In this document: in pieces, positions 36,515 through 45,117 of the stretch
How positions within the stretch are numbered: position 1 is the stretch's first letter
Layout of the letters: each line of letters opens with the position of its first letter
DNA from: Deltaproteobacteria bacterium YD0425bin51
GTDB lineage: Bacteria; Desulfobacterota; Desulfobacteria; Desulfobacterales; YD0425bin51
DNA: 64,000 nt
Assembly: GCA_002753225.1 (NCBI GenBank)
Contig: PDZS01000001.1
Location: forward strand, 248,001 to 312,000
Direction of reading: 5' to 3'
Program-made: the position numbers and the translations under genes
Notes under the pieces: model-generated
Databases searched by the model: none
Told to the model about the DNA's origin: nothing
The model's input: the letters and a program-made list of their open reading frames with translations, nothing else

Positions 36515-37636
36515 ATGGATAAAAATAATATTACAATTATGATCGTTGATGATGAAGTTACAAATTGTATGATTCTTGAAAAGATACTTAAAAATCAAGG
36601 CTATAATATCATTATTGCAAATAGTGCTAAAGAATGTCTAAAAAAACTTTCTGCCCCTTTAATTCCAGATTTAATTCTTCTAGATATTGTAATGCCTGAA
36701 GAAGATGGATTTGAAGTTTTGGATAGATTAAAGACAAACCCATACACTAAACCCATTCCAATAATTATTATAACAGCTTTAGATGGAATAGAAGACAAAA
36801 AGAAAGGATTTGGTTTAGGGGCTGTAGATTATATTGTGAGACCATTTAATCATGATGAAGTAAAATTAAGGGTTAGAACTCATATATGTCTTGCTAGGAT
36901 GCATAACTCTGTAATTGAAAATTTGTCCCTTAGATTAAATCAGCTTAAAGAGTTTCAAGAATCCATTATGGTTAAACCGAGAGACTTTCCAAATGCAAAG
37001 TTTGGAATTTATTATAAAACAGTTCATGAAGCAGGAGGAGATTTTTATGATGTAGTTGAAACAGGAAACTCGGTTTATGGATATTTTCTTGGAGATATTT
37101 CAGGTCATGAAATCAAAACAAGTTTTATGATTCCTGTTTTAAAACTTCTTATGCAGCAATACTGTATTCCTATATATGATCCAATAGAGAGTATGCGAAT
37201 CATAAATGAAGTTTTGCTAAAGTTTTTGCCAGATGATACTTTTTTAACGGGATGCTACATAAGCCTAAACCGTAATCAGAATAAAGTGACATTAATTACA
37301 ATGGGGAACCATTATCCTGTTTACTGCAAAAAAATATCCCCCCCAACCTTATTAAAAATAACAGGTGACATATTAGGAAAATTTAAAGACGTTGAGTTTG
37401 GACAGATTCAAATAGATGTTACACCAAAAGATAGATTTTTCATATATTCAGATGGACTTATAGAAAAGCAGGAAAAAAATGGAGAATATGTATACTGTTA
37501 TGATTATCTTGTTCAATGCATTGAAAAAACAGGAAATATGTCCATTTCAGATTGTCCACATCAAATAAATAAATTGGTTCATCAAAAATATCCAGATATT
37601 ACAGATGATATAGTAATAATGGGAATTGAAGTATAG
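36515..37636 (+). CDS. Response regulator with PP2C-type (RsbU/SpoIIE) phosphatase output
   Basis: 373 residues. Receiver domain at 5-125 with acidic pocket D12/D13, phospho-acceptor D57 (PDLILLD) and K/T positions in RPF and ITA. A short coiled linker (130-160) leads to a PPM phosphatase domain with metal-binding GGDFYDV (D176) and GDISGHE (D194), YSDGLIE later, and ITDDIVIM at the end. In known systems such proteins dephosphorylate an anti-sigma-factor antagonist in partner-switching control; no STAS or anti-sigma gene is adjacent. GAGG lies before the ATG. Confidence 0.92.
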   Translation: MDKNNITIMIVDDEVTNCMILEKILKNQGYNIIIANSAKECLKKLSAPLIPDLILLDIVMPEEDGFEVLDRLKTNPYTKPIPIIIITALDGIEDKKKGFGLGAVDYIVRPFNHDEVKLRVRTHICLARMHNSVIENLSLRLNQLKEFQESIMVKPRDFPNAKFGIYYKTVHEAGGDFYDVVETGNSVYGYFLGDISGHEIKTSFMIPVLKLLMQQYCIPIYDPIESMRIINEVLLKFLPDDTFLTGCYISLNRNQNKVTLITMGNHYPVYCKKISPPTLLKITGDILGKFKDVEFGQIQIDVTPKDRFFIYSDGLIEKQEKNGEYVYCYDYLVQCIEKTGNMSISDCPHQINKLVHQKYPDITDDIVIMGIEV

Positions 37637-37661
37637 AAGATTTGCTTGCTCAGCTATGATT

Positions 37662-38714
37662 TCATCTTATCTTATCAGATATTTCAGGATAAAGTTTTTT
37701 TATACATTTAGGACAAATACTGTGAGTAAATTGAGCATCAGTATGCTTGGAAACATAGGCTTCAACTTGTTCCCAGTATCCTTTATCATCTCTTATTTTT
37801 TTACAACTAGAACAAATAGGAACTATTCCTCTTAATGTTTTTATTTGTTCAATTGCTGATTGTAGTTCCTGAATAATATTTTCCCGTTCTGTCTCAAATT
37901 TTTTTCTCTCAGTAGTATCTCGTCCTATTGACTGGTATTCAATCACTTTACCATCCAAAATTATCGGAATATTTATCCATGACTGCCAGCTAATTTGTTT
38001 ATTGGCAGCTATAACTTCATGTTCATATCTATAGGATTTTTTTTCAGCGACAATTTTTTGATAAAAATTTTTAACATTTTCTCTAGAACTATCTGGTATA
38101 AGTCTAAGCCATTGAGTCCCTAATAACTCATCTCTTGTCTTACCGAAAAAATTACAATAGCCATCATTTACAAATGTTAAAGTTGTATCTGCTTTCCATC
38201 GACAAATGCAATCAGTTTGATTTTCTACCAGATTCTTATAATATTCTTCACTTTCTTTAAGTGCCTCTTCAATATTTTTACGCTCAGTAATATCTTGTAC
38301 CTGTACCAAATATCCATTGATTGATTTTCCACCAAAAAATGTAATTAAAACATCTAACCAGATAATTCCTGACCGAAATGTAGAATATAGATTCAGTTTT
38401 TTGACTTTATCAAAATCAAAGGCAACCTGATATCTAACAGGTTCGCCATTTTTAAGCTTATTTTTGTATTTGTCATCTAAATTTGGGTCTTTAAAAAGAT
38501 TAAAAAAAAATAATTCCTTTTTGTCAATAACTCCAAAAATATCCAAACATGCCTGATTTACATCTATGAGAAAACCTTTTTCATCATAGATTTCAATTGC
38601 TATTGGTGATTGCTTATAAATAGTTTGATACTTATCCAAACTCTCCTTTAAATGTTGGTTTGTTTGCACAAGTTTACTTACCTTTTGTTCTAATTCTTCA
38701 TATGTTATTTTCAT
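37662..38714 (-). CDS. Two-PAS sensor-like protein with Cys4 C-terminal domain
   Basis: 350 residues: an N-terminal coiled coil (about 5-30), PAS-1 (about 30-145, ending QDITERKNIEEAL) and PAS-2 (about 155-272, ending GRDTTERKKFE), then a helix and a C-terminal module at 293-350. The latter reads GIVPICSSCKKIRDDKGYW...SICPKCIKKLYPE with C301/C304 and C334/C337, a likely zinc or redox site. I recall this module at the end of many PAS and receiver proteins of Desulfobacterota. No kinase, cyclase or DNA-binding domain is present, so output must be through protein contact. It is the last gene of a long minus-strand run. Confidence 0.85.
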   Translation of the reverse strand: MKITYEELEQKVSKLVQTNQHLKESLDKYQTIYKQSPIAIEIYDEKGFLIDVNQACLDIFGVIDKKELFFFNLFKDPNLDDKYKNKLKNGEPVRYQVAFDFDKVKKLNLYSTFRSGIIWLDVLITFFGGKSINGYLVQVQDITERKNIEEALKESEEYYKNLVENQTDCICRWKADTTLTFVNDGYCNFFGKTRDELLGTQWLRLIPDSSRENVKNFYQKIVAEKKSYRYEHEVIAANKQISWQSWINIPIILDGKVIEYQSIGRDTTERKKFETERENIIQELQSAIEQIKTLRGIVPICSSCKKIRDDKGYWEQVEAYVSKHTDAQFTHSICPKCIKKLYPEISDKIR

Positions 38715-38723
38715 TTATAAAAA

Positions 38724-41474
38724 TCAATTTAACCTTTTTGCTCTTTCAGCAAGTAATAGTTTATTAGTATTTACAAGCCTTGCCCCCAAAATAGTTGCTA
38801 AATTAAGGTAAAGTTTAGCTGAAATTCGTGGGAAGAGGCGTTGAATTCGGTTTAAGCTATCCCAGTCTATTTCAACATAACTAATATCATCTTTTGCGAT
38901 AATATCTGCTGATCTAGGACCTGGGTCAACAAGTGCTATTTCGCCAAAAACCTCACCAGCGCCAAGTGTTGCAACAATCATTTGTTTACCTTCAAGATAT
39001 GCACGAACATTTGCTGTACCTTCTAATAGTAAATACATACTCATTCCATGGTCACCATAAGTTACAGCCAGTTCATCAGCTTTTTTATTTATAACTTTAC
39101 CCATTAGGATTACTTTTTTAACTTGCCAAGGTTTTAAGCCTTTAAAAAGCTTAGAATCTTGAAGCACTTCTGCTTTTAAATTAAGAGACATCATATCCCA
39201 GATGGTTATAAGTTGAGTTGGAGATAAAAGAATTAGTGTTATGAATAAATCTCCTATTAAATTAAAGAACATGAAAATAGCTAACATAAAACCAAAATGT
39301 ATTAAAGGAACAAAGTTGGATAAACAGAGAGTCATAAATCCAATCATTAAAGCTAAAGAAACAGATATTAAAGGAGTAAATTCAGATTTTAATACTATTT
39401 CAACGCTTTTGCTCTGATTTTGCAGCCTACGCATTTCTTGGTTAAAGTGGCTCATAAGATGGATGTTATTATTTGTAGCAATACCAATTGCGACAAATGC
39501 CACTACTGAAGTTCCAATATCTATAGGTATATTTAAAATCCCCATTATGCCAAATACTATTGTTATTGTATAAAGATTTCGAATAAGAGAAATAGCTCCT
39601 GCTTTTATGCTTATAAATAATCCTGAAATTATAAAAAATATAAATATCAAAGCAAAAAGAAGGGATTTTATTTGTCCATCAATCATAATTTTTGAAGTGT
39701 TATTTGCAAGCATATCTTCACTTATGATTTTGTATTTAAAATGTGGATTTAAATTCTTGTCTAAATAATCTCTTAATTCTGAAATTGCATTTGTTAATTC
39801 ATAAGAAGTTTTTATATTATGCCTAACTAAAATATTAGCTTCACCAAAATCTTGGGTAACAAAACGTGACACTTCATAACGATGCAAAAGAAGTAGATAT
39901 TGAGCTATTAAATTTGATGATTCTGGTATTTTAAAATAGTTAGAGTTGCCATTGTTAAATTCTCTGTGCATTAAAGTAATATAGTCTGCAATAGATTCAG
40001 TTTTATCAAAACAGCCTTTGCCTTTCATGAAGTTTTGTAGAAGATAAATTTGTTCTAAATTTTCTGGTTTTTTAAAAGTGCCAGTAAATCCGCTTGTTAT
40101 ATGGATAAAAAATATACCATCTCCTGCAATTTGTTTATGAAGAATATCCCTTCTATTTTGAATATTTGATGATTTTCTAAATAGCCCAAGTGTATTATTG
40201 TCTGATTTTAAGTAAAAGATAAAACAGCCAATGATTATTGATATAACCATAATAAAGCTAAATACGCCCCATTTTTTTTTATTAATTAACTCACTAACCC
40301 AAAGAGCAGTTGAATGAATAATTTTTTCTATATTTTTCCCTACAGATCCAATGGATTGTGATATTTTGGATGGACCTAAAAAGCTTAGATAAACGGGTCC
40401 TATTGTAAAGGTAATAAGTGGATGTATAAAAAGCCCAAATGCTGATGAAATACAAAATTGTCTTATTATTGTAATTTTGTTTAATATAATAGATAAAAAT
40501 ATTAAGCATGTAGTGAAAGCAGTAAAAAATACAACAGTAGCTGATCTTACTGCCATAAAATGGACAGCCTTTTTTTTGATCCCTGTAAATTTTATCCCTT
40601 CTGTAAATTCAGATAGCATGTGAATGTCTGCCATCGAACCTATCAATATTATTAAGGAAGGTGTAACTATAGTCAGCATATTTAAAGGTATTTTTAAATA
40701 TGCCATAAATCCTAATGTCAATATAATGCTTATTGTTAGTGTTAAGAGCGGTAGAATCGCAGATTGTATTGATCGGGTAGCTATAATTACTGTTATTATA
40801 AGTATCCATATGGACAGTGAAATAAAATTAATTAGATCTATTATTATATTTTCACTGATTTTGGCTTTGGTATAAGAATTTCCCAATTGAAAAACTGTTT
40901 CAAAATTGGATTTATTTCTTGTAAGAATTTCATCTATTTTTTTAGTAATTTCTTTTGGGAAATTATTATCTGCTTTATCTATTGCTATGAACAAATTTAT
41001 AGCTGTAGCTGTTCCATCTTTTGAAATAAGATTATTTATAATAAGAGGATTTTTCAGCGCATTATTTTTTATGTCTAGTGCTTCTTCTATGGTTTCTGGA
41101 ATATTTGTAATTAGGGTTTTGAATTTTATAACATTATCCTCTCCTTCTATAGTAGGAACTGAAAATAAACTTTCAGTTCTGTTAACAAAGGGAAGTCTTT
41201 CAAGAATATTGTTTAGCTTTTCTAAAGCTTTAAGTTTTTGAGGTGAAAATAAATTTTTATCTTGAATATAGATAACTGTAATATTATCTGTATCAAATTT
41301 TTCAATGGTTTCCTTGTAATCAGCAACTTCAGGGTCATCAGCTAATATAAGGCTTTGAGATGAAGAATCAATTTCTATTTTCCGTATCCCATAACCTGCA
41401 AAACTTGTGATAATAATGGCTAAAATAATTACAATATAAAAATACTTAACACTTAAAATCATTAGTTTTCGCAT
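38724..41474 (-). CDS. RND/MMPL-family exporter fused to a cyclic-nucleotide-binding domain
   Basis: 916 residues. Residues 1-770 are an RND-superfamily protein of the MMPL/hydrophobe exporter type: an N-terminal helix, a periplasmic loop, a six-helix bundle with SMADIHMLSEF in TM4, a second loop, and a second bundle with TNNNIHLMSHF. From about 773 to 895 a CRP/cNMP-binding beta-roll follows, with LFKGL, YLLLEGTANVRA and the phosphate-binding-cassette-like FGEIALVDPGPRSADI. The ligand-gated exporter reading is an inference. The gene lies 29 bases after motB and 9 before the PAS gene. The exported substrate is unknown; lipids or hopanoids are common for this family. Confidence 0.88.
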   Translation of the reverse strand: MRKLMILSVKYFYIVIILAIIITSFAGYGIRKIEIDSSSQSLILADDPEVADYKETIEKFDTDNITVIYIQDKNLFSPQKLKALEKLNNILERLPFVNRTESLFSVPTIEGEDNVIKFKTLITNIPETIEEALDIKNNALKNPLIINNLISKDGTATAINLFIAIDKADNNFPKEITKKIDEILTRNKSNFETVFQLGNSYTKAKISENIIIDLINFISLSIWILIITVIIATRSIQSAILPLLTLTISIILTLGFMAYLKIPLNMLTIVTPSLIILIGSMADIHMLSEFTEGIKFTGIKKKAVHFMAVRSATVVFFTAFTTCLIFLSIILNKITIIRQFCISSAFGLFIHPLITFTIGPVYLSFLGPSKISQSIGSVGKNIEKIIHSTALWVSELINKKKWGVFSFIMVISIIIGCFIFYLKSDNNTLGLFRKSSNIQNRRDILHKQIAGDGIFFIHITSGFTGTFKKPENLEQIYLLQNFMKGKGCFDKTESIADYITLMHREFNNGNSNYFKIPESSNLIAQYLLLLHRYEVSRFVTQDFGEANILVRHNIKTSYELTNAISELRDYLDKNLNPHFKYKIISEDMLANNTSKIMIDGQIKSLLFALIFIFFIISGLFISIKAGAISLIRNLYTITIVFGIMGILNIPIDIGTSVVAFVAIGIATNNNIHLMSHFNQEMRRLQNQSKSVEIVLKSEFTPLISVSLALMIGFMTLCLSNFVPLIHFGFMLAIFMFFNLIGDLFITLILLSPTQLITIWDMMSLNLKAEVLQDSKLFKGLKPWQVKKVILMGKVINKKADELAVTYGDHGMSMYLLLEGTANVRAYLEGKQMIVATLGAGEVFGEIALVDPGPRSADIIAKDDISYVEIDWDSLNRIQRLFPRISAKLYLNLATILGARLVNTNKLLLAERAKRLN

Positions 41475-41503
41475 TTAACTGCATCTCTCCAAATTATTAT
41501 TAA

Positions 41504-42277
41504 TTATCTGGCAATTGTTTCAGCAACTTTTTGGCGTTGGTATTTTATCTCAACCCTTCTATTTTGAGACCTTCCTTCTCCGGTTGAATTTGATGTAACA
41601 GGCTGAAATTCTCCATATCCAATTGCTGCTAAAAGTTTGGGATTCATCCCCATGCTGATTAAAAATCTTACAACTTCACAGGCTCTTGCAGCGGATAATT
41701 CCCAGTTTGATTCGAATTTTTCATTACTTATTGGAGTATTGTCAGTATGCCCAATAATCATAGCCGGGTATCTAAATTGAGATAGAATCTTATACACTTT
41801 CTTCATAATTTCTTTCCCCTGTTTTACCATCTTTGCTTCCCCAATAGGGAAAAGAACAAGATCAGATATCATGATAGTTATGCCACCTTCATCTGCGACA
41901 ATTCTAACTTTACCCTCTAATTGATTCAAAGCAATAATTTCCTGTACCTGACCTGCTATTTTTTCTAGTTCCATTCTGGCTTTTTTGTAAATTTGGTCGC
42001 TAAATTCGGTTTGCTCTGATGGTATTTCAGTTGGCAAAGGGATATCTGGAGTTCCTTGTTCTGGAACCTTATGAACTCCTAGAGCACTTTTCACAGATTC
42101 AAGCATTTTTTTGAAAGATTCCTGCTGGGTTGAACTTATTGCAAACATCATAACAAAAAATGCAAAAAGAAGGGTTACCATGTCAGCATAACTTATAATC
42201 CAAATAGGAAAAGGGCTTTGTTCTTCTGGAGGCTCTTCTGGCAGGCTGTAATCATTTTCATTATCTTTTTCTGACAT
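41504..42277 (-). CDS. motB: MotB-type stator protein (OmpA-like domain)
   Basis: 257 residues: a short cytoplasmic N-terminus, one membrane helix beginning ISYADMVTLLFAFF with the proton/sodium-binding aspartate at D32, a periplasmic linker, and an OmpA/MotB peptidoglycan-binding domain (about 125-250) with GHTDNTPIS and NWELSAARA, ending QNRRVEIKYQ. With the MotA homologue upstream (9-base gap) it forms an ion-driven stator anchored to the cell wall. No flagellar genes are nearby. The pair could serve flagella encoded elsewhere or another rotary device such as gliding or AglRQS-like motors. Confidence 0.92.
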   Translation of the reverse strand: MSEKDNENDYSLPEEPPEEQSPFPIWIISYADMVTLLFAFFVMMFAISSTQQESFKKMLESVKSALGVHKVPEQGTPDIPLPTEIPSEQTEFSDQIYKKARMELEKIAGQVQEIIALNQLEGKVRIVADEGGITIMISDLVLFPIGEAKMVKQGKEIMKKVYKILSQFRYPAMIIGHTDNTPISNEKFESNWELSAARACEVVRFLISMGMNPKLLAAIGYGEFQPVTSNSTGEGRSQNRRVEIKYQRQKVAETIAR

Positions 42278-42286
42278 ATGACTGTT

Positions 42287-43057
42287 TTACCTTTTTGTAT
42301 TTTCTCTTTTTGAAGTAGCAAGATAAATATTTAGTTTATCCCTAGTTAAACGAGGATTATCACCAGCTTTTATTGACATAACCGCTTCAAATAATAGATT
42401 CATATTTAGAGTTTCTTTTTCGCTTCTCCTTTTTAGTTTTGCTGCCATTGGAAGAAAAATCATGTTGGCAAATATAACCCCATAGAAAGTTGTAATTAGA
42501 GCAACAGCCATTTTAGGTCCAATGCTTGCTGGATCATCAAGACCTGCTAACATCTGAATCAAACCTATTAAAGTGCCAACCATACCAAATGCAGGGGCAA
42601 AGCCACCCATTGAACCAAATATTTCCCATCCTAATTTATGTTGTTTTTGAAGCAAAGATATTTGGGTTTGCATTACCCTGACAATATCATGGGTGCTGAC
42701 GCTATCAACTACCATTTGAAGGGCATTAGCTAGAAATGGATTTTCTGTTTCTGTTTGTGGAATAAGATTTTCAATGGAAAGAATACCATCTTTTCTTGCT
42801 TTTGTTGCAATACCAACTAATTGCTCAAGTAAATCTTCAGGTTGAGAAACTTTAAAGGTAAAAACTTTAATAAATAGTCCCATAACTTTTAAAACTTCAT
42901 TCATTGGATAAGCAATAAGAGTTGAAGCAATAGTACCTCCAGCTACAATCATAAAAGAAGGCAAGTCAAGAAATAATCCTAACCCGCTGTTAAGTAGAAT
43001 AGAGCCGATAATTAATGCTATTCCTGATATAATTCCAATTATAGTAGCTATATCCAT
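42287..43057 (-). CDS. motA: MotA/PomA-type stator protein
   Basis: 256 residues with four membrane helices: two near the N-terminus (MDIATIIGIISGIAL, then SFMIVAGGTIASTLIAYP), a large cytoplasmic loop containing ATKARKDGILSIE, and two near the C-terminus (GFAPAFGMVGTLIGLIQML, with the conserved proline and glycines). Length and organisation are PomA-like (about 250) rather than enteric MotA (295). It makes the pentameric ring around MotB helices. It follows the HD-GYP-like gene by 7 bases. Confidence 0.92.
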   Translation of the reverse strand: MDIATIIGIISGIALIIGSILLNSGLGLFLDLPSFMIVAGGTIASTLIAYPMNEVLKVMGLFIKVFTFKVSQPEDLLEQLVGIATKARKDGILSIENLIPQTETENPFLANALQMVVDSVSTHDIVRVMQTQISLLQKQHKLGWEIFGSMGGFAPAFGMVGTLIGLIQMLAGLDDPASIGPKMAVALITTFYGVIFANMIFLPMAAKLKRRSEKETLNMNLLFEAVMSIKAGDNPRLTRDKLNIYLATSKRENTKR

Positions 43058-43064
43058 AAAATTA

Positions 43065-44342
43065 TTATGAAGTTCTCACAAAGACAGTTTCTTCTAATGG
43101 TTCTGTTTTGTTGTAATTTGCTATTTTGTTTATTATCTCTTGAGTAAGTTTTGTTCCAGCAGGTAGTAATTTTTTGCCATCTATAGTTATTATGCTTGAA
43201 TCTATTATCATATCTCGTTCTAATTCATGAATTTTTACTTCCCTAACAAATTCAGCATGATTTTTAATGTTAGTATGAACATATTTATGGAGCATATGGA
43301 CAATTCTTGCATCAAACCACACTCCTATATGTTTATCTAGATTAAAAAATGCTTTTTCAATGGAACCTCCTTGTTTTCTATAAACAAATAAATCGAAAAA
43401 ATTAGCAACTGCAATGATTCTAGATCCTATTGGTATTTTTTCTCCTTCAAGTCTATCAGGGATTCCAGTTCCATCAACATTTTCATGAGTATGCCTTATG
43501 ATTTTTGCTATATCTTCAAATCCAGAAAATTTTTCTAGCAAAGATGCTCCTTTTATTGGGTGCGTTATCATAAAATCTTTTTCTGGTGGAGTAAACTCTT
43601 CTTGGGATTTTGTCTCTAAACTGTCTGGTATAACTAATTTACCTATTTCATGCAAAAGAGCTGCAATTTCAATCTTATTTATCTGCTCTACTTGTAGATT
43701 AAGCTCCTTTGCTATAAAAACTGAAATTTCAGCAACTTTTTTAGAATGTCCTCTGTGATATTGACGTTTTGATTCAATAATTGAGGCTAACATAGATATG
43801 AGGTTATTAAAAGTTTCTTTTTGAACTTTACTGAAGTTTTCCAGTTTTTCTTTTTCTTTAATGACTGCTCTATTTTTTTTCTCTAGTTCTATTTTATAAG
43901 TTTTTGCATATTTTAAAGCTTTATCAAACTTTTTATTTGTATGATAAAGCTCATCTGATAGAGATTTTATTTTTAAATATGCTTTAATTAATTTTAAGAA
44001 CTCATCTTTATTTATTGGTTTTATAAAATAATCATCAATTCCGCTATCTTTTAAATTATCCTCGCTTAGTTCAGAAATATTTTCAAATGTAATAATAAAA
44101 ATTGTGGTGGATAATTCATGGTCTTTTTTTATTTTTCTGCAAAAATCAAAACCACCTATATGTGTTATTTTTGAACTACTTATTATAATGTCTGGATTTG
44201 TTATTTTCGCAGTATAGAATCCCTCTTCAGTATCGTTTGATGTCTTAAACTGATAATTACTTTCCTTTAGAAGATTGCTATATGTTTTAATTGCACTAGA
44301 ATCATTATCTAAAAAAAGAATTTTAGGTGTTTTATTGGTCAT
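43065..44342 (-). CDS. Degenerate receiver/HD-GYP protein
   Basis: 425 residues: receiver-like domain (5-125), coiled coil (130-180), HD-GYP-type domain (about 180-355) and a C-terminal tail. Key residues have changed. In the receiver, the phospho-acceptor position after PDIIIS is S56, although D12, D14 and K108 remain. In the output domain HD is H231-E232, the HHH block is H284-T-H286, and GYP is GIP (293-295). It may therefore be a c-di-GMP-binding or scaffold protein rather than an active phosphodiesterase. It sits just upstream of motA, 10 bases after sdhB; control of the stator by c-di-GMP is a plausible inference. Confidence 0.85.
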   Translation of the reverse strand: MTNKTPKILFLDNDSSAIKTYSNLLKESNYQFKTSNDTEEGFYTAKITNPDIIISSSKITHIGGFDFCRKIKKDHELSTTIFIITFENISELSEDNLKDSGIDDYFIKPINKDEFLKLIKAYLKIKSLSDELYHTNKKFDKALKYAKTYKIELEKKNRAVIKEKEKLENFSKVQKETFNNLISMLASIIESKRQYHRGHSKKVAEISVFIAKELNLQVEQINKIEIAALLHEIGKLVIPDSLETKSQEEFTPPEKDFMITHPIKGASLLEKFSGFEDIAKIIRHTHENVDGTGIPDRLEGEKIPIGSRIIAVANFFDLFVYRKQGGSIEKAFFNLDKHIGVWFDARIVHMLHKYVHTNIKNHAEFVREVKIHELERDMIIDSSIITIDGKKLLPAGTKLTQEIINKIANYNKTEPLEETVFVRTS

Positions 44343-44352
44343 CTTTTACCTA

Positions 44353-45117
44353 TTATTTTGCAGTTGAACAAAAACATGCTTTAATAAATTCCCTGTTTAA
44401 TCGTGCAATATTTTCAATTGATACTTGTTTTGGACAAGTTACTTCGCATTCTTTTTCATTAGTGCAATTGCCAAAACCAATATTATCAGCTTTTTTAACC
44501 ATTGCAAGAACACGTCTTGCTGCTTCTATTTTTCCCTGTGGAAGAAGAGATAAGTGAGATACTTTTGCTCCGACAAATAGCATTGCAGATGCATTAGGGC
44601 AAGATGCTACACATGCTCCACACCCGATGCATGATGCTGCATCCATTGCTTTTTCAGCAATTTCTTCAGGGATTGGTATGGCATTTCCATCAGGAGCGCC
44701 TCCAGTGTTTACTGAAATATATCCATAAGTTTTAATTAGCTCATCTAGTGAACCTCTATCAACTACTAGATCTTTAATTACTTTAAATGGAGCTGCCCTG
44801 AAAGGTTCTATAATAATTACTTCATTATCAGAAAAATGACGCATATGAAGCTGGCATAGAGTTGTGCCTCTTTGAGGTCCATGCGGTCTTCCGTTTATTA
44901 CAGCTCCGCACATTCCGCAAATTCCTTCTCTGCAGTCATTATCAAATGCTATTATATCTTTCCCTTCAATTATTAGTTTCTCATTAACAATATCAAGCAT
45001 TTCTAAAAAAGATATATCTGTTGATATCTCATTTGCTTCATATGTTTCAAAGCGCCCCTCTTTATCAGGGGCATCTTGCCGCCAGATTTTTAAAGTCAAA
45101 TTTATGTTTTTTATCAC
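44353..45117 (-). CDS. sdhB: Succinate dehydrogenase/fumarate reductase iron-sulfur subunit
   Basis: 254 residues carrying all three clusters: [2Fe-2S] with C62, C67, C70, C88; the C-terminal pair using [12 protein letters not shown] (C163, C166, C169, C173) and [12 protein letters not shown] (C218, C224, C228) for [4Fe-4S] and [3Fe-4S]. It passes electrons between the flavoprotein and the membrane cytochrome b. The start is GTG (45115-45117) with AAAGGAG upstream, overlapping the sdhA stop. A second ordinary cysteine pair near the C-terminus (CFC) is of unknown meaning. Confidence 0.95.
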   Translation of the reverse strand: MIKNINLTLKIWRQDAPDKEGRFETYEANEISTDISFLEMLDIVNEKLIIEGKDIIAFDNDCREGICGMCGAVINGRPHGPQRGTTLCQLHMRHFSDNEVIIIEPFRAAPFKVIKDLVVDRGSLDELIKTYGYISVNTGGAPDGNAIPIPEEIAEKAMDAASCIGCGACVASCPNASAMLFVGAKVSHLSLLPQGKIEAARRVLAMVKKADNIGFGNCTNEKECEVTCPKQVSIENIARLNREFIKACFCSTAK

